Assembly: GCA_964484395.1 (NCBI GenBank)
Contig: CAZAFM010000072.1
Location: 1 to 12,878, forward strand
Length of the DNA stretch: 12,878 bases
Origin: CAZAFM01 sp964484395
GTDB lineage: Bacteria > Campylobacterota > Campylobacteria > Campylobacterales > CAZAFM01
Direction: 5' to 3'
Part shown: piece after piece, positions 1 through 7,196 of the stretch
Layout: each line of letters opens with the position of its first letter
Position numbering within the stretch: the stretch's first letter is position 1
Translations under genes and position numbers: made by a program
Notes under the pieces: model-generated
The model's database searches: none
Told to the model about the DNA's origin: nothing
What the model saw: only the letters and a program-made list of their open reading frames with translations

Positions 1-2
1 GA

Positions 3-2012
3 GGCATAAAAGGGGATGCTTTAAAGATATATGAGAAAATAGCTGGATTTAGAGAGTCCGTTTCTTTTTATAATCTAGGTGTAGCAAGGATGAAAGAGGA
101 TGACTATGAAGGGGCAATCAAGGCTTTTCAGACTGCTATTAATGCAGGTGAGGATAGATGTGTATCAGCTCTAAATGCAGCTGCTTCAGCTCTGTATCTA
201 GATGATAAAAAGCTCTTTAGCTACTATGTAGATTTAGCCCATGCTTTTTTAAAAGATGAGTCAAACTCTCCACTGTACTCATACTACTATGCACTTGTAA
301 TGTACTACAAGGACAACTTCTTTGAGAGCTTCTCGCCACTACTAAATAGAAGTTCACAGTTTTATGATGGTGAACAAAACCACATCTTAGCGAATCTTTA
401 CACACTCTATGGTGATAACCAAAAAGCCATAAATAGCCTAGAAAGAAACATAGAAGGTAGTGACTATCTCCATCTAGGGCTACTGTATGCTAGAGAGGGT
501 ATGTATGACTTAGCCGCTAGAAATATAGTAAGTGCTATTGATGATAATAACTCTAGTAAGGCCTCAGTTGCTCTAGAGTTGGTGGATTTAAAAAGAGGCT
601 TTTTTCAAGATGCCTCATCTTCACTTAATAGGCTCATCTCAGATGGTGTAAGCACAAATGACTACTATCCCATAAGAGCAAAGCTTTCAGAGTCGCTTTT
701 TGATATAGATATTGCTCAGCAAAGATTTGCTAAAGACTTTGACCTAAATGATATAAACTCTTTGAAGATTCTTTTTTACTTCGTCAACTATATGGTTTTT
801 GATGCAGAAAGTATTATGAAAGTAATACAAAAGGGCGGGCTAAACATCTATATAGATGAGATTGAGGATGCAAAAGAACTTCTTTTAATAGGTGGGACAG
901 TTTCGCAAGTGAACTACAACATAGCTTTAGCCCTAGAAGAGGTACTCAAAAAAGATCTTAGAAAGGCCAATAGAATTCTTCTTGAAATGACTGATAAGTA
1001 TAAAAACCACGCTGTTTTACACTTCAACCTAGCTCTAAGCTATGCTCAACTAGGTGATTATGAAAAGGCGTACTTCCACTTTTTGAAGAGCTACCATCTT
1101 GATAGTCACAATATCATGGGCGGTGTTTATGCTATAGCTACTGCTAAGATTACTAATAGAGACTATGGAAAGATACTAGATGGAGTGACTGAGGATTTAG
1201 ATAGGATAGAGCTTAGTGGTAAGAGAAAAGACTTTATTATTACCATGATAAACTTCATAGAGGCTAACCCTGTGAGTGTTATTAATTGGGCAGATGAAGA
1301 TAACACTCAAAACCCACTACATATATCCGTAAAAGCTCTAAGTTCATATAGTGTAGGAGATATGGATAGGTTTGGTTTGTATGTAGATGAGCTCAAAGAG
1401 TTACTACCTGATGATTTGCTTGTAGGGATTTTTGATTTAATATCCAAAAATGCTGAGGGTGAAAACATATCGGAGTTCTCTCTAGCCTCTCAAGAGTTTT
1501 TTAGAACCAATAAGTACAACTTGGATGGACTCTACTTTGGAGCGGCTATTGCAAGAGAGCTTTATATAAGACTTGCATATATCACAGGGGCAATAAACTA
1601 TGTAAAAAAAGAGATAGAGCAGAAGGTTCAAACATACAGTGGAGATGGTAGAGGACCTCTTCAAGCTCTATCGTTTGTAAACATCTACACTAGGAATTTT
1701 GAAGAGGCTTTTGTAGGCTATACTACTCTTATAGACAACCTAGATGTAAAAGACTCAAGAACGCTTTTTTTAGGAGCTGTAGCAGCTATTGGTTCAGGGC
1801 ACCATGAAAACGCGGCTGCAAACTTGGAGCTAAGTATCTTGAATGATAGAAGAAACTATGAGAGTAGATACGCTTTAGGACTTCTATATCAAGAAGCTGA
1901 TAATCTAAAAGGAGCCTCAGCGCAGTTTGGAGTGATGGGAAATAGTGGCTTTGAATCGGAGTATTTTGATTTTAGTATAGAGAGTAATACAAGGAGAGAT
2001 AGTGGATTTTAA
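3..2012 (+). CDS. TPR-repeat protein, 5' end missing
   Basis: The reading frame is open from the first bases of the window, and the residues before the first in-frame ATG (position 90) already form TPR helices, so the gene begins upstream and ATG 90 is not its start. About 669 codons are visible. A textbook TPR unit lies at about nt 1005-1110 (motif ALSYAQLGDYEKAYFHFLKS), with degenerate units near nt 30-150, 400-540 and 1750-1950. TPR proteins are helical scaffolds for protein-protein contacts; no enzymatic motif is visible. No membrane segment is obvious in the visible part, and whether there is a signal peptide cannot be judged. The end overlaps the next gene by 11 nt, suggesting translational coupling with the ferritin-like protein. 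The exact function is unknown. CTAG tetranucleotides are frequent here, as in the other resident genes. Confidence 0.85.
   Translation, partial: GIKGDALKIYEKIAGFRESVSFYNLGVARMKEDDYEGAIKAFQTAINAGEDRCVSALNAAASALYLDDKKLFSYYVDLAHAFLKDESNSPLYSYYYALVMYYKDNFFESFSPLLNRSSQFYDGEQNHILANLYTLYGDNQKAINSLERNIEGSDYLHLGLLYAREGMYDLAARNIVSAIDDNNSSKASVALELVDLKRGFFQDASSSLNRLISDGVSTNDYYPIRAKLSESLFDIDIAQQRFAKDFDLNDINSLKILFYFVNYMVFDAESIMKVIQKGGLNIYIDEIEDAKELLLIGGTVSQVNYNIALALEEVLKKDLRKANRILLEMTDKYKNHAVLHFNLALSYAQLGDYEKAYFHFLKSYHLDSHNIMGGVYAIATAKITNRDYGKILDGVTEDLDRIELSGKRKDFIITMINFIEANPVSVINWADEDNTQNPLHISVKALSSYSVGDMDRFGLYVDELKELLPDDLLVGIFDLISKNAEGENISEFSLASQEFFRTNKYNLDGLYFGAAIARELYIRLAYITGAINYVKKEIEQKVQTYSGDGRGPLQALSFVNIYTRNFEEAFVGYTTLIDNLDVKDSRTLFLGAVAAIGSGHHENAAANLELSILNDRRNYESRYALGLLYQEADNLKGASAQFGVMGNSGFESEYFDFSIESNTRRDSGF
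1991..1996 (+). promoter_or_regulatory. Shine-Dalgarno for ferritin-like gene
   Basis: AAGGAG lies inside the TPR gene, 5 nt before GTG 2002. It supports the GTG start and an 11-nt overlap with the upstream gene. Confidence 0.75.
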
Positions 2013-2823
2013 ACTTACAAAATGGAGAGTTGAAAATATAGATTTTGGTTCGGCAAAAAAGGAGCTTATTAGAGATGATAGGCTACTTTTTTACCTAATT
2101 AGCACAGCATCATTTGTCGAGATAACCTCTGATTTATATACTAATAATCTTATAAACAAGTATGGTGGAAAGAGTGAGGAGCTTGCGAAGTGGCTAGAGA
2201 GTGTCTGGGAGTTTGAGGAGCTTCAGCATGGAAAAGCGCTTAAGGCTTATGTAGAGTATGTTTGGCCAGAGTTTGACTGGAATGGAGCTTATAGAGGCTT
2301 TTTTGAGGAGTACTCAAAGCTCTGTACTACTGGGGTATTAAGAGAAGAAGTAAGTCTTGAGATGGTTGAACGATGTGTGGTTGAGACGGGTACTTCTACT
2401 TTTTATAAGTTATTAGAAAGTGTGGTTGAAGAGCCACTTTTAAAGGGGATAGTAGGCGATATAAAAAATGATGAGATTAGTCACTACAATATATTTAAGA
2501 GCTACTATGAGGCGAACAGAGATAGTGAGAATATATCAAGATGGGAGATATTAAAAGCCATCATAGATAGAATAAAAGAGGTCGAAAGTGATGATACAAA
2601 GATAGCTTTTAAGCATATTTATGAGCAAAAAGAGAAAACTAGCTTTACTGAGGATGCTTTTGAGGCTTATAGTAAAGATGTGACTGCACTTATGGATAAA
2701 CACTACCCTCACAAAATGGCTTCAAAGATGGTTTTGCAACTTTTAAACCTAAATCCTGCACTAGAGAAGCTCTCACTGCCTGTTTTAATGTATGTTGCTA
2801 AAAGCTTCATGTTTAAAAAATAA
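2002..2823 (+). CDS. Ferritin-like diiron-site protein
   Basis: This 273-residue mostly helical protein carries the four carboxylate/histidine ligand sites of the ferritin-like (diiron-carboxylate) superfamily: E40 in the first helix, E73-L-Q-H76 in the second, E128 in the third and E158-I-S-H161 in the fourth. The spacing resembles rubrerythrin, acyl-ACP desaturase and related diiron oxygenase families, but I cannot assign a substrate. There is no signal peptide or rubredoxin-type CxxC, so it is probably cytoplasmic. The GTG start is supported by an AAGGAG 5 nt upstream. It overlaps the TPR gene and precedes the hydrogenase operon by 116 bp on the same strand. A role in iron handling, oxygen or peroxide protection, or lipid modification is possible; the link to hydrogenase is by position only. 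The C-terminal part (about 190-273) has no recognised motif. Confidence 0.75.
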   Translation: MDFKLTKWRVENIDFGSAKKELIRDDRLLFYLISTASFVEITSDLYTNNLINKYGGKSEELAKWLESVWEFEELQHGKALKAYVEYVWPEFDWNGAYRGFFEEYSKLCTTGVLREEVSLEMVERCVVETGTSTFYKLLESVVEEPLLKGIVGDIKNDEISHYNIFKSYYEANRDSENISRWEILKAIIDRIKEVESDDTKIAFKHIYEQKEKTSFTEDAFEAYSKDVTALMDKHYPHKMASKMVLQLLNLNPALEKLSLPVLMYVAKSFMFKK

Positions 2824-2839
2824 GCATTTGGTGTAAATG

Positions 2840-2898
2840 GTATTATTTAAAAATATTTTGTATTACTTATGATAAAATTAAGTATTATTTAAAAATAT
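2840..2898 (+). repeat. 17-bp direct repeat upstream of hydA
   Basis: The 17-mer GTATTATTTAAAAATAT occurs perfectly at 2840-2856 and 2882-2898, 42 bp apart start to start (about four helical turns). A third partial copy, GTATTA, starts at 2860, giving roughly 20-22 bp phasing. The repeats fill the 116-bp gap before the hydrogenase genes and would sit around -75 to -17 of the suggested start site, as expected of an operator or an AT-rich upstream element. The binding protein is unknown. Confidence 0.5.
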
Positions 2899-2902
2899 AG
2901 GC

Positions 2903-2908
2903 TATAAG
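2903..2908 (+). promoter_or_regulatory. Candidate -10 of the hydA promoter
   Basis: TATAAG matches five of six bases of the -10 consensus, preceded by GGC. It would start transcription about 25-30 nt before hydA. There is no good -35 box, which is common in Campylobacterota. An alternative -10-like TATGAT lies at 2868-2873. This is a weak call resting on position and composition. Confidence 0.35.
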
Positions 2909-2928
2909 ATAGTAATTAAATTAATAGC

Positions 2929-2934
2929 AAGGAG
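2929..2934 (+). promoter_or_regulatory. Shine-Dalgarno deciding the hydA start
   Basis: AAGGAG ends 5 nt before ATG 2940. The in-frame GTG at 2934 overlaps this site, so ATG 2940 is the better start. Confidence 0.75.
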
Positions 2935-2939
2935 TGAAC

Positions 2940-4166
2940 ATGGCTCTAATGGGTAGGGAAGGTCAGAATGACCTATATACAGCACCTTTTAATAGGGTAG
3001 ATACAAATAGAGAGGAGTTCTATAAAGAGCTCTTAGAAAAAAGCAAGAAAAGAGTAGCAGAGCTTAAAAAAACCTCACCTCAGGTTGATGTAGATATACA
3101 TAGAGTGCTTGAGTCTCAGGGTATAGATAGGCGTGATTTTATGAAGTGGGTCTCAGCAATCACGGCTACTTTGATGTTACCATCATTTTTTGAGCCAGTT
3201 GTGGCTGAAGCTGCAGAGCTTTTTAATAGAGTTCCTATCATCTGGATGGAGTATCAAGACTGCGCTGGAAACACTGAAGCACTTCTAAGGGCTCAAGGTC
3301 CAACTATTGATGAGATACTCCTTGATGTTATTAGTCTTGAATTCCATGATGTTCTTATGGCGCCTTCAGGACACCAAGCTGAGAAGCAACTACATGAAGC
3401 AGCTGAGTACTTTAAAGGGGAGTACCTTCTTTTTGTAGAAGGCTCTATTCCTTTAGCGGAGAATGGTATATATGGAACTATGGGACCTTATGGTGAGACA
3501 TTTGTAGATAATATTAATAAGCTATCAAAAGATGCAAAAGCTGTAGTAGCAGTGGGGAACTGTGCTACTTATGGTGGTGTTCCAGCTGCAAATCCAAATC
3601 CAACAGGAGCTGTTGGAGTATGGGATATAGTAAAAGGAAAGCCAGTTATAAACATACCTGCCTGTCCAGCCCATCCACAAAATATGGTTGGTGTACTTCT
3701 ATACTACATAATGACTGGTGGACTTCCTGAGATGGATTCTTTGCTTAGACCTAAGTTTGCTTTTGGATATAGAATCCATGATAACTGCGAAAGAAGAGCG
3801 CACTTTGATGCTGGTTCGTTTGTAGAGGAGTGGGGAGATATAGGTGCTCAGAACAACTGGTGTCTTTACAAAATGGGATGCAAAGGTCCTATGACATTTA
3901 ATAACTGCTCAATTATTAGATATAACGATAATGTTAACTGGCCTATTGGCTCTGGACATGGCTGTATTGGCTGTGCTGAACCTAATTTTTGGGATAAGTA
4001 CGCTTATGAGAGACCAATGGCTTCTGCTAGAATAAAAAGTCCAAATGGTGGGGTTGAGCGAAGTGTAGATGAGTTTGGTTTAGGGCTTCTTGCAGCAGCA
4101 GCTGTGGGTATTGGTGCTCATGCTATTGCTAGTGCAGTTGCGGGCAAAAAAGATGAAGAGGCTTAA
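2940..4166 (+). CDS. hydA: [NiFe] hydrogenase small subunit, Tat-exported
   Basis: This is the Fe-S electron-transfer subunit of a periplasmic group 1 uptake hydrogenase, 408 residues from ATG 2940. A twin-arginine motif, DRRDFMKW, has R64-R65, followed by a hydrophobic stretch and an AEA cleavage-like site near 89-92. About 63 residues precede the arginines, an unusually long leader. Proximal-cluster ligands are C108, C208 (GNCATYGG) and C242 (PACPAHP). The usual second cysteine of CxxC is N111, in DCAGNTEALLR. Distal-cluster ligands are H280, C283, C308 and C314. Medial-cluster ligands are C323, C342 and C345. A C-terminal Ala/Gly-rich membrane helix (about 375-400) ends in KKDEEA, a membrane-anchoring tail typical of this class. 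It lies 10 nt before hydB. It passes electrons from the HydB active site to the cytochrome b HydC. Confidence 0.96.
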   Translation: MALMGREGQNDLYTAPFNRVDTNREEFYKELLEKSKKRVAELKKTSPQVDVDIHRVLESQGIDRRDFMKWVSAITATLMLPSFFEPVVAEAAELFNRVPIIWMEYQDCAGNTEALLRAQGPTIDEILLDVISLEFHDVLMAPSGHQAEKQLHEAAEYFKGEYLLFVEGSIPLAENGIYGTMGPYGETFVDNINKLSKDAKAVVAVGNCATYGGVPAANPNPTGAVGVWDIVKGKPVINIPACPAHPQNMVGVLLYYIMTGGLPEMDSLLRPKFAFGYRIHDNCERRAHFDAGSFVEEWGDIGAQNNWCLYKMGCKGPMTFNNCSIIRYNDNVNWPIGSGHGCIGCAEPNFWDKYAYERPMASARIKSPNGGVERSVDEFGLGLLAAAAVGIGAHAIASAVAGKKDEEA

Positions 4167-4176
4167 GGAGTAGAAG

Positions 4177-5898
4177 ATGTCAAAAAATCATATAATAGTA
4201 GATCCAATAACAAGAATAGAGGGGCATTTAAGAATAGAGGCAGTAATAGAAGATGGTGTGATAGTTGATGCATATAGCTCAAGTGGGATGTTTAGAGGGA
4301 TAGAGACTATCTTAAAAGGCAGAGACCCTAGAGATGCTGGTCTTTTAGCTATGAGAATATGCGGTGTATGTACTGGAACACACTACCAAAGAAGTATTGA
4401 AGCAGTTGAAGACGCTTTTAATGTGACTGTACCTGATAATGCTAGAATTACTAGAAACCTTATCCAAGGTGCACTCTTTGTGCATGACCATCCTGTTCAC
4501 TTCTATAACCTAGCTGGACTTGATTGGGTAGATGTTGTCTCAGCTCTTAGTGCAGACCCACAAAAAGCCGTAGATGAGGCGCATAGATGGAGTGATACTC
4601 CATATAACTGTTCAACTTCTCAGTACACTCAAGTTTTAGAGAGGATTAAGAAGTTTGTAGACCAAGGAAGATTGGGGATTTTTGCAAACGGTTATTGGGG
4701 AAATCCTAGCTATAAGTTTACTCCAGAACAGAACCTAATAGCTCTATCTCACTATCTAGATATACTTGAGCTTCAAAGAGATATAGCAAAAATGCATGCT
4801 ATTTTTGGTGGTAAATCTCCACACCCTCAATCAATTGTTGTAGGTGGTGTAACCTGTGTTCAAGATATAGAGAACCCTCCAAGAATTACTGAGTATAAGC
4901 ACATACTGAACAAAGCTAGACACTTTATCAAAACAGCGTACATTCCAGATGTACTAATGGCTGGAACTGTGTATGCAGATGAGGCACTAGCAGGTGTTGG
5001 AGCAGGGCTTGGTAACTTTATGAGTTTTGGTGGCTTTAGACTAGATAACAACCCTATGTATCAAGGAAAAATGCTATTCCCTGATGGTATTGTTCTAAAC
5101 AAAGACCTAAGCAAAGTTTTTGAATTCGATCAAAAAAAGATAACAGAAGATGTAACACATGCGTGGTATAAGGGAAGTAAACCACTCCACCCATTTGATG
5201 GTGAGACAGAGCCTGAGTTTACAGGATATAGAACTGGTGAAGATGGGTATGCTTACCTTAAGACAGAAGAAAAATACAGCTTCCTAAAAGCTCCAAACTA
5301 TGATGATACAAGGATGGAGGTAGGACCATTAGCAAGAATGGTTGTAGGATATGCAAAAGGTGATGAGCTTATACAAAAATATGTAAATGACTTTTTGCAA
5401 AGAGGAAACCTTCCAGCTTCAGTTTTGTTTAGTACAGTAGGAAGAACTGCAGCGCGTGCTATTGAAACTGACTTGATAGCTGATGAGATGGTTAAGTGGT
5501 GTGATGAACTACTTGCAAACTCAACAAATAGAAAGCTAGAGACATGGACTCAGTTTGACTTTGATACTGTATCAAAAGATGCAGATGGTTATGGACTAGA
5601 AGAAGCTCCTAGGGGTGCTCTAGGTCACTGGGTTAGGATAAAAGATGGTCATATAGAGAACTATCAAGCAGTTGTTCCATCTACTTGGAATGCAAGCCCT
5701 AGGGATGACAAAGGTAGAATGGGTGCTTATGAAGCTTCTTTGATAGGTACTAAAGTAGCAGATGTAAACCAGCCACTTGAGATTATAAGAACAATACACA
5801 GCTTTGACCCTTGCATAGCATGTGCGGTTCATTTGGTTGATACAAAAGGAAAAGAGCTTTCTAGCTACAAAGTAAACCCTGGAGGATGCAATGTCTAA
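4177..5898 (+). CDS. hydB: [NiFe] hydrogenase large subunit
   Basis: This is the catalytic subunit, oxidising H2 at the Ni-Fe(CN)2CO site, 573 residues. The N-terminal ligand motif RICGVCTGTH gives C62 and C65, and the C-terminal motif DPCIACAVH gives C546 and C549. E15 lies in the conserved RIEGH. The maturation protease is expected to cut after H552, removing a 21-residue tail, so the gene encodes a precursor that needs HydD. It has no signal of its own and should be co-exported with HydA. The start ATG has an AAGGAG 6 nt upstream that overlaps the hydA stop codon. Its end overlaps hydC by 8 nt. The length and motifs are normal for group 1 uptake enzymes of the Wolinella/Helicobacter type. 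Confidence 0.98.
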   Translation: MSKNHIIVDPITRIEGHLRIEAVIEDGVIVDAYSSSGMFRGIETILKGRDPRDAGLLAMRICGVCTGTHYQRSIEAVEDAFNVTVPDNARITRNLIQGALFVHDHPVHFYNLAGLDWVDVVSALSADPQKAVDEAHRWSDTPYNCSTSQYTQVLERIKKFVDQGRLGIFANGYWGNPSYKFTPEQNLIALSHYLDILELQRDIAKMHAIFGGKSPHPQSIVVGGVTCVQDIENPPRITEYKHILNKARHFIKTAYIPDVLMAGTVYADEALAGVGAGLGNFMSFGGFRLDNNPMYQGKMLFPDGIVLNKDLSKVFEFDQKKITEDVTHAWYKGSKPLHPFDGETEPEFTGYRTGEDGYAYLKTEEKYSFLKAPNYDDTRMEVGPLARMVVGYAKGDELIQKYVNDFLQRGNLPASVLFSTVGRTAARAIETDLIADEMVKWCDELLANSTNRKLETWTQFDFDTVSKDADGYGLEEAPRGALGHWVRIKDGHIENYQAVVPSTWNASPRDDKGRMGAYEASLIGTKVADVNQPLEIIRTIHSFDPCIACAVHLVDTKGKELSSYKVNPGGCNV

Positions 5899-6589
5899 CA
5901 GAACCCCCGTAAAAAGAATGACGCTTTTTATGCGTATAAACCACTGGGCGGTAGCAATAAGTATGGTGGCTGCAGTGATTACGGGTCTTTATATTGGATA
6001 TCCCTACTATCAGACTCTCATCGCTGAGCCTGCTGTAGACAAATATGTAATGGCATGGAATAGAGCTATACATTTTTATGCAGCTATTATTTTTGATGTC
6101 TCTTCTATTGTGATTGCTTATCTGTACTTTTTTAGTAGGTTTGAGAAGGCGTATAAGAAACTGATACCAACTCCTACAAATATTAAGGAGTTTTTTGCAG
6201 TTTTTATCAACCTTATTACCCTAAATAGAGTTAAAAGCTTTGATAGTACACATCAAGATAGCTTTAATGCAGTCTTTTTCTTTATTTTTCATATTATGCT
6301 TCTATTGATGCTGTTTACTGGACTTCAGTTATATGTTCATGGGCTAGCTTCAGGAGAGAGTTCTATTGGTGCTTGGTGGCCATGGGTTTTACATGTGGCG
6401 ACTGATTGGACACTCTATGTTTTTGGTGGAATGATGGGTGTTAGATATGTACACCACTATATAGCATGGCTACTTGTTGCTTGGGTGATGTTTCACATAT
6501 ACTATCAGGTATGGAGAACTATTTATTGGAAAGAGGGAGATATCTCTATTGCCTTTAATGGTGAAAAGTACACAAAATCTACTTCTTAA
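5891..6589 (+). CDS. hydC: Hydrogenase cytochrome b subunit
   Basis: This is the di-haem membrane anchor that takes electrons from HydA and reduces the quinone pool, 232 residues. Four hydrophobic segments are visible at about 19-37, 60-81, 125-149 and 188-206. Candidate haem ligands are H18 (RINHW), H61 (RAIHFY), H188 or H189 (YVHHY) and H202 (MFHIYY). H188 and H202 are 14 residues apart, the spacing I recall for the axial histidines of the Wolinella HydC. The start ATG lies within the end of hydB, 5 nt after a GGAGG, so translation is probably coupled. It is the last structural gene; a hairpin begins one base after its stop codon. Confidence 0.95.
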   Translation: MSNRTPVKRMTLFMRINHWAVAISMVAAVITGLYIGYPYYQTLIAEPAVDKYVMAWNRAIHFYAAIIFDVSSIVIAYLYFFSRFEKAYKKLIPTPTNIKEFFAVFINLITLNRVKSFDSTHQDSFNAVFFFIFHIMLLLMLFTGLQLYVHGLASGESSIGAWWPWVLHVATDWTLYVFGGMMGVRYVHHYIAWLLVAWVMFHIYYQVWRTIYWKEGDISIAFNGEKYTKSTS

Positions 6590-6590
6590 A

Positions 6591-6614
6591 CAACTAGGGC
6601 TTACGCCTTAGTTG
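6591..6614 (+). terminator. Hairpin at the end of hydABC
   Basis: CAACTAGGGC and GCCTTAGTTG pair as a 10-bp stem (one G-U pair) around a TTAC loop. The sequence after it, CTTCTTGCT, is only moderately T-rich, so it may be a leaky terminator or an mRNA-stabilising 3' hairpin that favours the structural genes. Confidence 0.6.
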
Positions 6615-6619
6615 CTTCT

Positions 6620-6628
6620 TGCTATAAT
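6620..6628 (+). promoter_or_regulatory. Extended -10 promoter for hydD-hypB genes
   Basis: TGCTATAAT is a perfect extended -10 element (TGnTATAAT). Transcription would start at about 6635, giving a leader of about 20 nt before hydD. There is no recognisable -35 box; that region is occupied by the 6591-6614 hairpin. It could drive the maturation genes separately from hydABC. Confidence 0.6.
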
Positions 6629-6655
6629 CTTCTAAAACTACAAATAAGGTTTATT

Positions 6656-7186
6656 TTGAAAGATACTATTTTAATTGGTGTTGGTAATATTCTTTTTAAA
6701 GATGAAGGAATTGGTGTATTTGCGGCAAAATATTTAGAGTACAACTATGACTTTGCTGAAGGTTTGGACATTATAGATGGTGCAACTCTTGGGTTTAGGC
6801 TTATGAGCTACTTTCAGGAGTACAAAAGAGTATATATTATAGATACTATCTCTATTGAAGACACCCCGGGGTCTATATATAAAGTCCCAGCAGAGGAGCT
6901 TATGGGCTTAGGAACTTATAGGCAGACTGCTCATGAGGTTGAGATAGTTGAGATGCTTGAGATATGCTCACTTCTAGAGTCAATAGCTGAGGTCACAATC
7001 TTTGGGATAATCCCAAAAGATATAGAGAGTGTAGAGATGGGACTTACAAAAGAACTTGAGGAAAGTTTTGATAAACTTATAGCTGAAGTAGTTAAAGAGA
7101 TGGAAAATATAGGGTTTCAGCCAAGTAAAAAAGATGGATTGAGCCTAGAAGAGATAGTCACTACTTGTTATAAGAATGAAATTTAG
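6656..7186 (+). CDS. hydD: Hydrogenase maturation endopeptidase
   Basis: This is the nickel-dependent protease that removes the HydB C-terminal peptide after metal insertion (HycI/HybD/HoxM family, peptidase M52), 176 residues. The N-terminal signature GVGNILFKDEGIG is intact. The metal-sensing triad is E17, D63 (YIIDTIS) and H93 (TAHEVE), matching the E16/D62/H93 of E. coli HybD as I recall it. The TTG start is supported by AAGG 6 nt upstream and by the family N-terminus beginning right there; there is no alternative ATG before the signature motif. A C-terminal extension of about 20 residues follows the core fold. It acts in the cytoplasm on HydB before export. It lies 10 nt before hydE. Confidence 0.93.
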   Translation: MKDTILIGVGNILFKDEGIGVFAAKYLEYNYDFAEGLDIIDGATLGFRLMSYFQEYKRVYIIDTISIEDTPGSIYKVPAEELMGLGTYRQTAHEVEIVEMLEICSLLESIAEVTIFGIIPKDIESVEMGLTKELEESFDKLIAEVVKEMENIGFQPSKKDGLSLEEIVTTCYKNEI

Positions 7187-7196
7187 AAGGTAAAAA

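Noticed and set aside
90..92. ATG 90 as the true start of the TPR gene
   Set aside because: The frame stays open to the window edge and encodes TPR-like sequence before it; there is no ribosome site at this ATG.
2825..2839. Small inverted repeat CATTT-GGTGT-AAATG after the ferritin-like gene, considered as a terminator
   Set aside because: The stem is only 5 bp and AT-rich with no T-run directly after it; too weak to call.
2934..2939. GTG 2934 as the hydA start
   Set aside because: It overlaps the AAGGAG ribosome site; ATG 2940 has correct spacing.
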